From NCBI GenBank assembly GCA_025354075.1, contig JANXNO010000016.1:1-28299 (forward strand): a stretch of 28,299 nucleotides of DNA, given 5' to 3'. Shown one piece after another: positions 16,400-25,041 of the stretch (position 1 is its first letter; each line of letters begins with the position of its first letter). The notes below the pieces were generated by a model that saw nothing but the letters and a program-made list of their open reading frames with translations, was not told the origin of the DNA and searched no databases. The position numbers and the translations under genes were made by a program. The stretch comes from Burkholderiales bacterium. GTDB lineage: Bacteria; Pseudomonadota; Gammaproteobacteria; Burkholderiales; Casimicrobiaceae.

Positions 16400-17503
16400 T
16401 TAGCCTGGCCATCGCTTTAGGCTCGGGTCGACGACGTAGCGCAAGTCATCGAGAACATCCAAGCCGGTTTGATGAAGGATGTGCAGGATATCGATCATGA
16501 CCCAGTTGTCGATGATTTTGCCGGTGCGGTCAGTGCGATACCAATCAGCCACGCGCATCTCGACGCGCTTTCCAGAGGGCGGCAGACCCAGCCACTGTCC
16601 ACCCAGGTGCGTGCCATATAGCGACGGCCAGCCTGCGGTCACCGCAAAGTGCCCATCACCCAGGCGAATGTAGTGACCCGGGGCGTCCTCGGGACCGGTA
16701 TGGTCGCGCACGATGCCTTCGCGATCAGGAAACGCTTGGATAAAGAGCGCACCGTGAAAATCCAGAAAGCCACGCTGACCTCGTGAACTGCCAATACCGG
16801 CTGGGCCGTACCACATCATATTTTTGTGCCAGTGGGGGCTGTGCTTGCTGCGCGTCGAAGCGAGGTTTTTGAGCTCGTCGCCGCTAGCTAAACCAAGCTG
16901 CATCTCCCGCACAGCGGAGAGCGTGATGGCACCCAACCCCGCGTCGACATTTTCGCTCGTTGCACCACTATCGCAGGGCGGAAAAGCCCACGCTTCGGCA
17001 GAGCCGGGCATGCGGCGCAGTGGGTAGTAACCGGCCTGCCGCATGACATCCAAAATGTCGAGCAACACATAGAGCTTGGTGATTCGTCCTTCATGAAAGA
17101 CGGCGTTAATGCCGATACGCAGCGTGCACAAACCATGCGTCGGAGCGATGCCAAGCCATGGCTTGGAGAAATTCCCCATCAGAACGCCCCACGTGCTGAC
17201 GCATTCCCGGCCCTCATATTCGCCTTCCAGCATGAACGCCATGCGAGCCTCCCAATCCGGAAACGCTTCGCGCAGGGGCCCCCAAAACCGCGAAGCCGCT
17301 TCGGTGCAACCATTCATGTCGTTAAAGGGATGGAAAGCACGCCAGACAACGCTCGGATGGCAATATTTGGCGAGGGTTTGTTCGATTGCTATGTCATCGG
17401 CCTCAGAGAGTTCGAACAACAGTTCGGCGAGTAATCGTTTGTTGGTGGCCTGATTGTTCATAGCATCTGCGTGCAGGTGGTTTTCAGTGGTTGAGGGCAT
17501 CAT
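16400..17503 (-). CDS. Double SnoaL/NTF2-like domain protein (third copy of the cluster)
   Basis: A 367-residue soluble protein made of two NTF2-fold halves, about residues 25-165 and 215-350. The halves share the pattern of an entry helix, a conserved W, then strands ending in a hydrophobic ILD segment: KLYVLLDILDVMRQAGYYPL in the first and NWVMIDILHILHQTGLDVL in the second. Both resemble SnoaL-type polyketide-cyclase-like proteins, with the histidine-rich segment SKHSPHWHKNMMWYGPAGIG (228-247) in the second. No signal peptide. The ATGATG start overlaps the MFS stop by 4 bases, so it is the last gene of the minus-strand operon, followed by the transposase remnant. Catalytic function is unknown; isomerase, cyclase, dehydratase or lyase roles are possible for this fold. 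Confidence 0.88.
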   Translation of the reverse strand: MMPSTTENHLHADAMNNQATNKRLLAELLFELSEADDIAIEQTLAKYCHPSVVWRAFHPFNDMNGCTEAASRFWGPLREAFPDWEARMAFMLEGEYEGRECVSTWGVLMGNFSKPWLGIAPTHGLCTLRIGINAVFHEGRITKLYVLLDILDVMRQAGYYPLRRMPGSAEAWAFPPCDSGATSENVDAGLGAITLSAVREMQLGLASGDELKNLASTRSKHSPHWHKNMMWYGPAGIGSSRGQRGFLDFHGALFIQAFPDREGIVRDHTGPEDAPGHYIRLGDGHFAVTAGWPSLYGTHLGGQWLGLPPSGKRVEMRVADWYRTDRTGKIIDNWVMIDILHILHQTGLDVLDDLRYVVDPSLKRWPG

Positions 17504-18945
17504 GGCGTCACGGTGGAGGTCGGCTTCGCTGCATCAATGGCTGCACGCGTTGCGTCGTGAGTCGCACGGGTCACGTTCAACATGCCGTAGAAGATGCTTG
17601 CCACCAATCCAGGGATGACGGAGAGCACGAACGCCACAGCCAAGCCCATCAACACCGGCTCTGGCACTTGGCCAGGCGTGGCCTTTGCGGGAAATGCGAC
17701 GATGGCGAGCACCCAGCCCGCAAGGGCCGTGCCAAGCGCCTGATCGACGCGGGCGAAGAACGTGCGCGTGGCATACAGTGCACCCTCTTGGCGGATGCCG
17801 TACTTCAGCTCGTTCTCGTCGGCGATGTCGGCGAGTGCCGAATAGATGGTGGTGGTCATGATGCTGTAAGGCGCGTGCTGCAACAACGAAAACGCAATCA
17901 AAATCGCCACGAGTCCTGTTGTCTGCGCCGCGAGGATGCCAAAGTAGCCGAGCGCGAGCGGTATAGCCGGGCCAATGCAGTAGATCATCAGCGCAACCAT
18001 GCCCGTCCAGCGTTTTTCGAAGCGCTGGTGAAGCCGGGTGACAAAAAACGACCCAAACAGGTAACCCACAAGGCTGCCGATTGAAAAGAATGCCAGCTCG
18101 TCGTTACGCAGTTGCCAAAAATACGTAGCGTTGTAAATCCACAGGCCGCCGCGAATGCCCGTCATCAGAGACAAAAAGAAGAAACCGATTAACAACACGA
18201 CGTAGTTGCGATTGCGAAGCACCCGTCCCATGTCGCGGGCCCACTCACGAGCACTGAAGCCCGGCGTAGTGGTCGCCGGTTGCACCAAATAAGGAATACG
18301 CCGCTTGGTGATTGCGCTGGAGACCAACAGACATGCCATCACAATGCAGGCGATGGTAATCGAAAAGGCTGGCCACCGAGACGGATCAAGCGCACCGTTG
18401 GGAAAGGCTTGACTCGCGCGAAAAAAAACCAGAAAGCAGAGTTGCCAGCCAAGCGTGTCGCCGATCCAGAGAAAGAACGTGTTGACGCTCATGATGCTTG
18501 TGCGCTCGAGATAGTCGTTCGACATCTCACCGCCCAGCGCGAGATGTGGCGTATGAAACACCGTCATTGCTTGCAGCAGCATCACGTTGAACACCGCAAG
18601 CCAAACGAGCTCACCCGTCGAGCCGAGACCCGCTGGCGGGTTGAACAGCCCCCAGAAGAGCAACGCCGCAGGCAAGATTGATGCGAACATGAACGGGTGC
18701 CGACGACCCCAGCGGGTGCGCGTGCGATCAGACCATGAGCCGATCAGCGGGTCGAATACCGCGTTGATGATCAACCCGAGGGCCAGTGCCACCCCAATCG
18801 ATGCGGTGTCCAACCCACGCACTTGGTTGTAGAACAGCATCAAAAACGCACTGGTCGTGGTGATCACGATCGCCTCGGCAGAGCTGCCGAGGCCAAAGGC
18901 CCATTTCATGCGCCAGCTCACGGGGGGCAGTGAGTGCGGAGTCAT
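17500..18945 (-). CDS. GPH-family (glycoside-pentoside-hexuronide) MFS symporter
   Basis: A 481-residue inner-membrane transporter with about twelve membrane segments. I use the ATG at 18945; a TTG at 18996 would add 17 residues unlike the family. The family signature DPLIGSWSDRTRTRWGRRHP (64-83) follows TM2, and the N-terminal W-KWAFGLGSSAEA is typical of the GPH group (melibiose, xyloside and glucuronide carriers). These proteins move glycosides, pentosides, hexuronides or sulfonated sugars with protons or sodium. Placement after a TonB-dependent receptor gene suggests the second, inner-membrane step of import. The 134-bp gap to the receptor gene contains a small hairpin, GGCCA/TGGCC (19020-19033), and no gene. 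Confidence 0.93.
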   Translation of the reverse strand: MTPHSLPPVSWRMKWAFGLGSSAEAIVITTTSAFLMLFYNQVRGLDTASIGVALALGLIINAVFDPLIGSWSDRTRTRWGRRHPFMFASILPAALLFWGLFNPPAGLGSTGELVWLAVFNVMLLQAMTVFHTPHLALGGEMSNDYLERTSIMSVNTFFLWIGDTLGWQLCFLVFFRASQAFPNGALDPSRWPAFSITIACIVMACLLVSSAITKRRIPYLVQPATTTPGFSAREWARDMGRVLRNRNYVVLLIGFFFLSLMTGIRGGLWIYNATYFWQLRNDELAFFSIGSLVGYLFGSFFVTRLHQRFEKRWTGMVALMIYCIGPAIPLALGYFGILAAQTTGLVAILIAFSLLQHAPYSIMTTTIYSALADIADENELKYGIRQEGALYATRTFFARVDQALGTALAGWVLAIVAFPAKATPGQVPEPVLMGLAVAFVLSVIPGLVASIFYGMLNVTRATHDATRAAIDAAKPTSTVTP

Positions 18946-19079
18946 GGCCGGACGTTGCAAGCCGCCCCTACAGGCAAACGGAGCGCCAACGCGCAACCTG
19001 ACCCCGCAAGCTTCGTGCAGGCCATGCTTGGCCCGCAGAGGCTTCCAGAACGCAGCTCATTACCGGAAACAAGCATCGC

Positions 19080-21857
19080 TTAGAAACGGTAGCTAGCACT
19101 GAGGCCGTAACTCCGCGGCGGCGCGTAGCTCACCAAAAGTGACCGGTGATTACCGTATACCGCGCGGCTGATGGTTGCCTTGTCCTCGATATTGTTGACA
19201 AATGCCCGGATGCTGTATTTGCCGTCGCGTGATGCGTACGTCAAGCGCAGATCGGTCTTCGTGAACGCCGCGTTGTTTCCGAATCCCGGCGTGAGGTCGG
19301 TCAAGATGTAGCCGGAGTTGTAATACGTCTGAATTTCCGGCGTCAGCGTACCGCCCCCCCCCAGACTGAACGTGTAGGCCGCAGACAACTGGATGGTGTG
19401 TCTTGGCGAGAAGGCCCTTGGAGACGTGTATTTTGTGCCGTCAAGCCCAGTACCTGCGAGGACGTAGCGGAATTGCGGCACGCCGCCGGTAATGACTTGA
19501 TTGCCGTTGGCGTCGCGCACTGGGACGAACCGGTTCGGGTCAGTGCGTGCATTCGGGAACGGCGTGCCTTGCACCCCGTTGGCTTCGCCAGAACCTGGAA
19601 CGCAGTTCGGCGTGATTCCACAGAAACCGGCTGTGCCTCCGAAGTTGAACGTGTTGACCGCGTAGTCGAGCTGCTTGGCATCCAAGAAGTTGTAGGCCGC
19701 CGACAGGCGCAGCTCTTTGGTGGGCCGGAGCACCGCCTCAAGGTCTAAACCGTAGGCCCGATCCCTCCCAACGTTCTGCACCAGTGCGATGACGCTGGTG
19801 AGCGGCGCATTTGGATTTGGGATCGAGGTTTGGGCGTGAAGATCGGTGTAATCGTTGAGATAGGCTGCGGCATTCAGCGTCAACGTTCGGTTCCACAGCG
19901 TGTTCTTGGAACCGATCTCGATTGCCCTCACCTTTTCGGGTGCGAACGGCAGCAGGGTCGGCACACCGCCGATTGTCACCGCGCCCGAGTTGAAGCCACC
20001 GGCATGGGTGCCGTTCGAGAGGCTGGCGTAGATCATGTGATCGCGGTTAAATTTGTAATCGGCTGCCACGCGAAAGTTCATGTAACGGTAGACGTTGTTA
20101 GCACAAACGAAGTTGTAGGCCTGCGCAACCGCTGTGGGCGAAGCAGAGACTGAAGCCGAGTTGGCCGGAATAAAGCCGCCGCAAGCGTAGTTGATCGGAT
20201 CATTGATGTCGTGAGCGAAGTACGCTCCCGTGCCGGTAGGACTGGTATTGAACCGCGACGAGAGTACATCCTTTTTGTCTTCGGTGTAGCGCAGCCCGCC
20301 GGTGAGCGTCAGCTTGTCAAAGAACGTCTGCGACAACTGACCATAGAGCGCCGTAGAGCGGGTCTTTTGCTCGTAAGCGCTGAAGCTGTCGAACCCAGTT
20401 TTCTGATTGAACCCTGTTCCGGAAGGCAGCGAGGTAAAACCGAACGGGTAATACTGAGCGCCCGCCGGTGCCGTCGCGGTCACGTAGTCGCGGTTGAGAT
20501 TCGTGACGCTGCGGTCTCGCGCGGTGTCGCCGAAGAAGTAGGCGCCGGCAATCCACTGAAGTCGCCCCGGCTTTTCATCGTTCGACAGGATCTGAAACTC
20601 CTGGGTGTAAGTCTTGGCCAAGGTCTGCTGGTACGAATAGTTAAGCAGAACGGGGGTGAGGCTGCCACCGGTGCGGATCAAATCAAAATCCGCAAAGCTC
20701 GAGATCGAACGAAGGCGTACCGATCCCACGTCGTAGTTGACGATCCCGCTGTATTGCTTTTGCGACCCCTGGCGGAAGATGTTGCCCGCATAGTTCACCT
20801 TGTACGGGTCTGCGAGAACTGGGATACCTACGTCCACTCCGTTGATGTCGGCAATGCCGTCGCGGAAACGCGAGTCGACAAGCAGTGGCGTCCCAGTGAA
20901 ACTGTTGCCGTTAAACCCGTTGGGCAGGTTGTAGGTGATGCCGTTGTAGGTCAAGGACTGGCCGGGCGCCCGGATCAGGCTTGTGTCGACCAACGTACCC
21001 GCAAACTTTTGGCCGAAACCGCCCTGGCCTTCACCGCCGAGATCCGTGTAGGCGGCGCGCACAATCACCTCAAGTGCGGGCATAGAGGGGGGCGCAATGC
21101 GCACCGTGGCGCGACCAAACTGCTGCGCCTCACCGCCGATGTCGTTGCCGGTTCCGATGTTCTTGATGTAGCCTTTCGTCTTCTCAGATAAGCCGGCAAA
21201 ACGGACTGAGACGGCATCGGAAACGGGTATGTTCACAAAACCTTCTACCCGGTGACGAAGAAATTTTCCAATAGACAGATCCAGCCCACCTTCGAGCTCC
21301 TCCGTCGGCAGGGCGGAATGGAATACAAGATTGCCGCCGAAGCTGTTGCGCCCGTACAGCGTGCCTTGAGGGCCCTTTTGCACCTCGACTCGCGCCAGAT
21401 CGACGATCGGCGGCACCTGGCTGGTGCGCGATTGGTAGATGTCGTCCACATAAATGCCAAATCGCGGATCGCTGGTGGCGGAAACATTCTCCGTGTAGGT
21501 GCCGCGCATCGCTGGCCGAATGTCGGATCCGGAGCGCCCCATTCGAAGGCCAGGAACGAGCTGTTCTAACCTTTCTGGTGTCGTGACTTCGGCGTTCTTG
21601 AGCTGCGCACCGGAGAGAGCCGACACCGACAATGGCGCGGCCTGCAGCGGTTCAGCCCGGCGCTGGGCCGTAATGACGACGGTTTCTACGGTTGCTGCCT
21701 CAGCAGGTGAAGCGGCAGGCGCAGCCGTAGGCGCACTGGCCGGCGCTGCGGCTGGAACCACCGTTTGCGCTGCCAGCGGCAGGGCAAAGGTAGTGGCGAG
21801 CACTGCGGCCAGAGTGGTCAGTTGAAACTGCGGTTGGCGTTGATTGAAGCGCGGCAT
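19080..21857 (-). CDS. TonB-dependent outer membrane receptor
   Basis: A 925-residue receptor from the ATG at 21857, preceded by AGAGGAA; a longer frame upstream is rejected. The signal peptide ends near LPLAAQ (residue 31). A Pro/Ala-rich linker (33-55) leads to a TonB-box-like segment VETVVITAQRRAEP (57-70), the form seen in Caulobacter- and sphingomonad-type receptors. The plug spans about 75-190 (LEQLVPGLRMGRSGSDI, YVDDIYQSR, VEVQKGPQGTLYGRNSFGG). A 22-strand barrel follows and ends in SYGLSASYRF with the terminal phenylalanine needed for barrel assembly. No signalling extension for sigma control and no SusD partner. Being inside a catabolic operon, it likely imports the pathway substrate, perhaps a glycoside or oligomer too large for porins, rather than a siderophore. 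Confidence 0.95.
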   Translation of the reverse strand: MPRFNQRQPQFQLTTLAAVLATTFALPLAAQTVVPAAAPASAPTAAPAASPAEAATVETVVITAQRRAEPLQAAPLSVSALSGAQLKNAEVTTPERLEQLVPGLRMGRSGSDIRPAMRGTYTENVSATSDPRFGIYVDDIYQSRTSQVPPIVDLARVEVQKGPQGTLYGRNSFGGNLVFHSALPTEELEGGLDLSIGKFLRHRVEGFVNIPVSDAVSVRFAGLSEKTKGYIKNIGTGNDIGGEAQQFGRATVRIAPPSMPALEVIVRAAYTDLGGEGQGGFGQKFAGTLVDTSLIRAPGQSLTYNGITYNLPNGFNGNSFTGTPLLVDSRFRDGIADINGVDVGIPVLADPYKVNYAGNIFRQGSQKQYSGIVNYDVGSVRLRSISSFADFDLIRTGGSLTPVLLNYSYQQTLAKTYTQEFQILSNDEKPGRLQWIAGAYFFGDTARDRSVTNLNRDYVTATAPAGAQYYPFGFTSLPSGTGFNQKTGFDSFSAYEQKTRSTALYGQLSQTFFDKLTLTGGLRYTEDKKDVLSSRFNTSPTGTGAYFAHDINDPINYACGGFIPANSASVSASPTAVAQAYNFVCANNVYRYMNFRVAADYKFNRDHMIYASLSNGTHAGGFNSGAVTIGGVPTLLPFAPEKVRAIEIGSKNTLWNRTLTLNAAAYLNDYTDLHAQTSIPNPNAPLTSVIALVQNVGRDRAYGLDLEAVLRPTKELRLSAAYNFLDAKQLDYAVNTFNFGGTAGFCGITPNCVPGSGEANGVQGTPFPNARTDPNRFVPVRDANGNQVITGGVPQFRYVLAGTGLDGTKYTSPRAFSPRHTIQLSAAYTFSLGGGGTLTPEIQTYYNSGYILTDLTPGFGNNAAFTKTDLRLTYASRDGKYSIRAFVNNIEDKATISRAVYGNHRSLLVSYAPPRSYGLSASYRF

Positions 21858-21907
21858 AAATTCCTCTTTCTTTGCGTGGTGTTGTTGTCGTGATAGTTCG
21901 GGACGGG

Positions 21908-22660
21908 TCAAAACTGAATGGGTGCTGGCACGGGCCATGCGTCGGAGACAGCGAGCCGTCGGTGTTGCAAGCCACCGTCGGCATCAATACGGCAGGCCGC
22001 GAGCGCCCAGCGACGATGAGCCTGACGCGGCAAGCCGTGTGACAGCAAGCGCAGCGTATACAGCGCCACGAACGCATCTCCGCTGCTGAAGGCGCGAACG
22101 ACGAGCGCTCGGCTGCTGCTGGCCGCGGCCGCTCCGGCTGGACTCGCACCTTCAGCACCAACCTGACCCGACAGCAGCGCCTCGGCTGCGCAGGCTTGCA
22201 CCTGTGGCCAGGCCAGCGCGGTAAGCGACGGGTGATCAGCCGGGTCGCCAGCGCACATCGTGCGGTCCTGCGTCAGGAAATCATCGCTCGCCGCCGGCAC
22301 ACCTGACTCGGCCGCAGCATCGTCTGCTACCGGCCCGGCTACCCACACACGCGCCAGAACGCCGTCGACAACGTCGGCAAACACACCGATCATGCGACCA
22401 TCCGGGAGAGCGTCGAGCACCGCCAGCGCCCCCGGTGCGGTTAGCACATAGGGCGTGGCAGACATCAAAAGCGGGTGACGAGCGAATAAATCCAGCGCGT
22501 CGGTGCGGCCGAAGGTGTCGAAACCCCAAGCGTGTACGCAGAGGGTGTTGGCCAGCGGCGCACTGCTGCCTGGCAGGCCTCGCAATAGCGCGGACAGTTC
22601 GGCCAGCAGCCGCGCAGTAGTGCTGGTATTGGTATTGGTATTGATGTCGGTGCTGCTCAT
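21908..22660 (-). CDS. Unrecognised 250-residue protein in the NTF2/TonB operon
   Basis: No family recognised with confidence. It has no signal peptide or membrane segments. An N-terminal Asn/Thr repeat (INTNTNTSTT) comes from three GGTATT hexanucleotides (22625-22642). Residues about 15-110 (ALDLFARHPLLMSATPYVLT ... GRMIGVFADVVDGVLARVWV) have an alternating helix/strand feel compatible with a degenerate NTF2-like half. An Ala/Gly-rich low-complexity linker (about 170-185) leads to a C-terminal part rich in Arg, with RRWALAACRIDADGGLQHRR. The start overlaps the stop of the upstream double-NTF2 gene by 4 bases (ATGA), and the TonB receptor gene follows after 50 bp, so it is part of the operon and likely translated. 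Function unknown. Confidence 0.75.
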   Translation of the reverse strand: MSSTDINTNTNTSTTARLLAELSALLRGLPGSSAPLANTLCVHAWGFDTFGRTDALDLFARHPLLMSATPYVLTAPGALAVLDALPDGRMIGVFADVVDGVLARVWVAGPVADDAAAESGVPAASDDFLTQDRTMCAGDPADHPSLTALAWPQVQACAAEALLSGQVGAEGASPAGAAAASSSRALVVRAFSSGDAFVALYTLRLLSHGLPRQAHRRWALAACRIDADGGLQHRRLAVSDAWPVPAPIQF

Positions 22661-23769
22661 GTCGCACCTCGCGGGGAATCTGCACCGAGGCCGCCGTGCA
22701 CCTGGCGCAGCACGGCCAGTTCGTCAAACACCGTCTGATCCCGCACGATGCGACCGGCACGAAGTGTGTAGTGGCTGCTGCCAGCGATAAGAATCTGTCG
22801 CCCAGTCCCCGAGCCCCACGGACCCGTGCCAACGTGCACGCCAGAGGCAGCCCAGCGAAGCGCCACCGCGATTTCGTCGTTGGGAAGCGGGCGCGCCGCC
22901 CAGTGCTCAATCGTCACGTTGAAGTCCTGGAGCTGGGCGCGGAGCTGCATCAGGCAGCCGATCCAGTAGCCGCGTCCCCAGCCCCTGCGGTTGGTTGGCC
23001 AACGCACCTCGATACTGGCCGAGACGTGGTCAGCTGCCTCGCCATATAAGTCGTCGAGCCATGCCGCGCGAAGCAGCCGCATCGGCCCTTCGGCCGGGTG
23101 CCCGGCTTCTGGCCACGCTTGCACGGCGCTGCGCACCCGGTCGATCCATTGCTGGCGCCAGATGTGGCGCCCGGAGTCGCCCGCCTGGTCCATTTGCGCT
23201 TGGGCAAGCGCCACCGCACGAGGCGAATGCTGCATCTGCAACGCTGCTCGGGCGTTGTCGCGATACAGCCACTCCTCAACAATCAAGTTCTCGCGTACCA
23301 GGCAGTCAGCGACCGTGGTGGCCATCTGCGCGGTCCCGGTCGTCGAGCCGTACAAGGCGTCAACGCCCTCAAGCGTTGAACGGCTGGTAATTCGATGTGA
23401 GGAGTAAAACAAACCCGGCGCGTCTTCGCTCCAGATCACATCTTCGGCAATGACCTGACGGTCAGCGTAAGCCGAAAGCGCGCCGAGCGTGCCCTGCACA
23501 ACGGCCTCCCGCCCTCGGCTGGGCCCGGCCAGGGTATGCATAACAACGTCGTCAGCGTAGTGCGTGCGGCACAGGCCGACGTCTTTTTGTTCCCAGATGC
23601 GGTGCGTGCAGCGAACGATGTAGTCGACAAAGTCGGCGTAAACCGGCTCAAAACCAGCGAGCGGCTGTTGGCGAGAACGCGGAGCCAGCAGTTCATTGAT
23701 GGTGCGGCCCGCTGGCGAGCGTACTTGCGGATGCTGGTTCCAGTCGAGGGAGGCCACGGGAAGATTCAT
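22657..23769 (-). CDS. Double NTF2/SnoaL-like domain protein (second copy)
   Basis: A 370-residue soluble protein. The first NTF2-like half is at about 40-180: FEPVYADFVDYIVRCTHRIW is the entry helix, HYADDVVMHTLAG a strand pair, and TTVADCLVRENLIVEEWLYR the closing strands. A degenerate second half is at about 215-355, with VEVRWPT-type strands and HYTLRAGRIVRDQTVFDELA. It is clearly paralogous to the gene just upstream: both share DxxDxIVRxTxxIW, SSHR/TSHL and VADCVxRxNxxxxEWLxRDN. Gene ends overlap by 4 bases on both sides, which indicates tight translational coupling and possibly a shared complex. The reaction is unknown. The fold hosts isomerases, dehydratases and hydrolases with an acidic or His catalytic centre. 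Confidence 0.88.
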   Translation of the reverse strand: MNLPVASLDWNQHPQVRSPAGRTINELLAPRSRQQPLAGFEPVYADFVDYIVRCTHRIWEQKDVGLCRTHYADDVVMHTLAGPSRGREAVVQGTLGALSAYADRQVIAEDVIWSEDAPGLFYSSHRITSRSTLEGVDALYGSTTGTAQMATTVADCLVRENLIVEEWLYRDNARAALQMQHSPRAVALAQAQMDQAGDSGRHIWRQQWIDRVRSAVQAWPEAGHPAEGPMRLLRAAWLDDLYGEAADHVSASIEVRWPTNRRGWGRGYWIGCLMQLRAQLQDFNVTIEHWAARPLPNDEIAVALRWAASGVHVGTGPWGSGTGRQILIAGSSHYTLRAGRIVRDQTVFDELAVLRQVHGGLGADSPRGAT

Positions 23770-24863
23770 GCTCGATAAATCCCTGCCAAAGCGCCGATTT
23801 CGTCAAAAATCATCCAGTGCTCCACTACGTATGCACCGCTAAGGCGTAAGTGGCTCATGCCGTTGAGCAAAACCGGCTTGTTAGCGGGACAATCGCCGAA
23901 CAAAGCCCCGGCAGAGCTGCTGCCTTCAAGCCGCCAACGCACGGCGACGATGATGCCGTCAGTCTCGTCCGACCACGTCACCTTATCCACTTGCATCACA
24001 GCGTCAGGCGTTGCGCCCAGAATCATCAGCATTAAAGCCTGCTGGTTGCGTAGCCCCGCAGCAATGCGCCCGCCACCGGCGTGGCAAATCGAGTCAGTGC
24101 TGAAGTACAGACCCAGCCGATCAAGTCGGCGCTGGTTCCACAGCTGGTCGAACATCACGCGAACCCAGCTCTCGACGCCGTCGTCGGCGGCGCGCAACGC
24201 CGTTCTCGGTGCCTGCCCGAGTAGCGCCGTTGGACTGGAGTGCACAGCCCGCGCGCTTGGCTGGCTGTCTGCAATTCGACGTGCAACCACGTGCGGATCA
24301 AGCCCGAGCTGCCGCACCACGGCACCGTTGTCGCGCACCAGCCATTCGGTATGAACGAAGTTGCCGCGGGTGACACAATCCGCCACAAAATGCACCGCAA
24401 TGCGCCGCCCAGTCGCTGGGCCCCAATTTGATGGGCCTAAGTTCGTGGATCGGCTGAAGCCCAAATGCGAAGTGTAGAAACCCTGCGTATCGTCGCCATC
24501 CCACGCCACATTTACATGATGCAGCTCACCGTCAGGGAAGCTGTTTAGCGTAGTCACTGTGGACGCGACGACCTCCTGCACAGAATGAACAACGCCGTAA
24601 GGCGAATAAATCGTGCAAGCGTGGTCGTAGGTTTCATAGATGCGGCCAACGGCGCGATCCACCCAGATCTCTTCGGTAATTCGGACGATAAAGTCAACGA
24701 TGTCGGAGTAACCGTCGTCAAAGTCCTTCATCGGTTGCAGGCGAGCCGGTTTCTCAGCGCGCAACGCGAGCGGATCGACCTGGCGCACTCGCGTGACCTG
24801 TGGACGCGTGCGCAAACTAAAGGGTAGGCCCTCGTGCGCTGTGTTAGCGATGTTATTTGACAT
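23766..24863 (-). CDS. Double NTF2/SnoaL-like domain protein (first gene of the operon)
   Basis: About 365 residues from the ATG at 24863 (MSNNIANTAHEG); the frame is open to 24941, but the extra residues would be read through a palindromic operator candidate. No Shine-Dalgarno is visible before 24863. A TATACA hexamer lies 8 bases upstream of the ATG, so a leaderless transcript is conceivable. The first NTF2-like half (about 45-185) has YSDIVDFIVRITEEIWVDRA, YDHACTIYSPYG, FYTSHLGFSRS and FVADCVTRGNFVHTEWLVRD; the second (about 215-360) has MFDQLWNQRRLDRLGLYFST and HLRLSGAYVVEHWMIFDEIG. The protein is a paralogue of the downstream gene and probably cytosolic. It heads the six-gene minus-strand operon and faces the HpsN-like gene. 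Confidence 0.87.
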   Translation of the reverse strand: MSNNIANTAHEGLPFSLRTRPQVTRVRQVDPLALRAEKPARLQPMKDFDDGYSDIVDFIVRITEEIWVDRAVGRIYETYDHACTIYSPYGVVHSVQEVVASTVTTLNSFPDGELHHVNVAWDGDDTQGFYTSHLGFSRSTNLGPSNWGPATGRRIAVHFVADCVTRGNFVHTEWLVRDNGAVVRQLGLDPHVVARRIADSQPSARAVHSSPTALLGQAPRTALRAADDGVESWVRVMFDQLWNQRRLDRLGLYFSTDSICHAGGGRIAAGLRNQQALMLMILGATPDAVMQVDKVTWSDETDGIIVAVRWRLEGSSSAGALFGDCPANKPVLLNGMSHLRLSGAYVVEHWMIFDEIGALAGIYRA

Positions 24864-24885
24864 ACGAGGAGTGTATAGCTGGATC

Positions 24886-24897
24886 GCATACGTATGC
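24886..24897. promoter_or_regulatory. Operator candidate 1: 12-bp palindrome
   Basis: GCATACGTATGC is a perfect palindrome 22 bp upstream of the chosen start of the minus-strand operon. An identical copy occurs at 24985-24996. An even-length palindrome with a central CG is the usual form of LacI-family operators, and a LacI-type gene lies in the facing operon. Confidence 0.65.
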
Positions 24898-24948
24898 ATC
24901 GGGTAAACCCCCGTAGCAAGATCGGTCAACATAAATTTCACATCGACT

Positions 24949-24963
24949 CGCTTACAGTAAGCG
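24949..24963. promoter_or_regulatory. 15-bp inverted repeat between the two operators
   Basis: CGCTTAC and GTAAGCG are perfect complements around a single A. The sequence differs from the flanking 12-bp palindromes, so it may bind a different regulator or form part of a promoter. Confidence 0.45.
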
Positions 24964-24984
24964 TACGAAAGTTACCCAATTACT

Positions 24985-24996
24985 GCATACGTATGC
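24985..24996. promoter_or_regulatory. Operator candidate 2: 12-bp palindrome
   Basis: A second exact copy of GCATACGTATGC, 99 bp from the first and 45 bp upstream of the HpsN-like ATG. A weak -10-like TATGCT (24992-24997) overlaps it, so binding here could block transcription of the plus-strand operon. Confidence 0.65.
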
Positions 24997-25041
24997 TACA
25001 TTGGAAGCCGACAGCCATCAAAATACCGATCAGGAATTCGC

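Noticed and set aside
20211..21191. Long plus-strand open frame (326 codons) opposite the TonB receptor gene
   Set aside because: It is antisense to a clearly coding receptor, has no recognisable domain and reflects the codon structure of the real gene.
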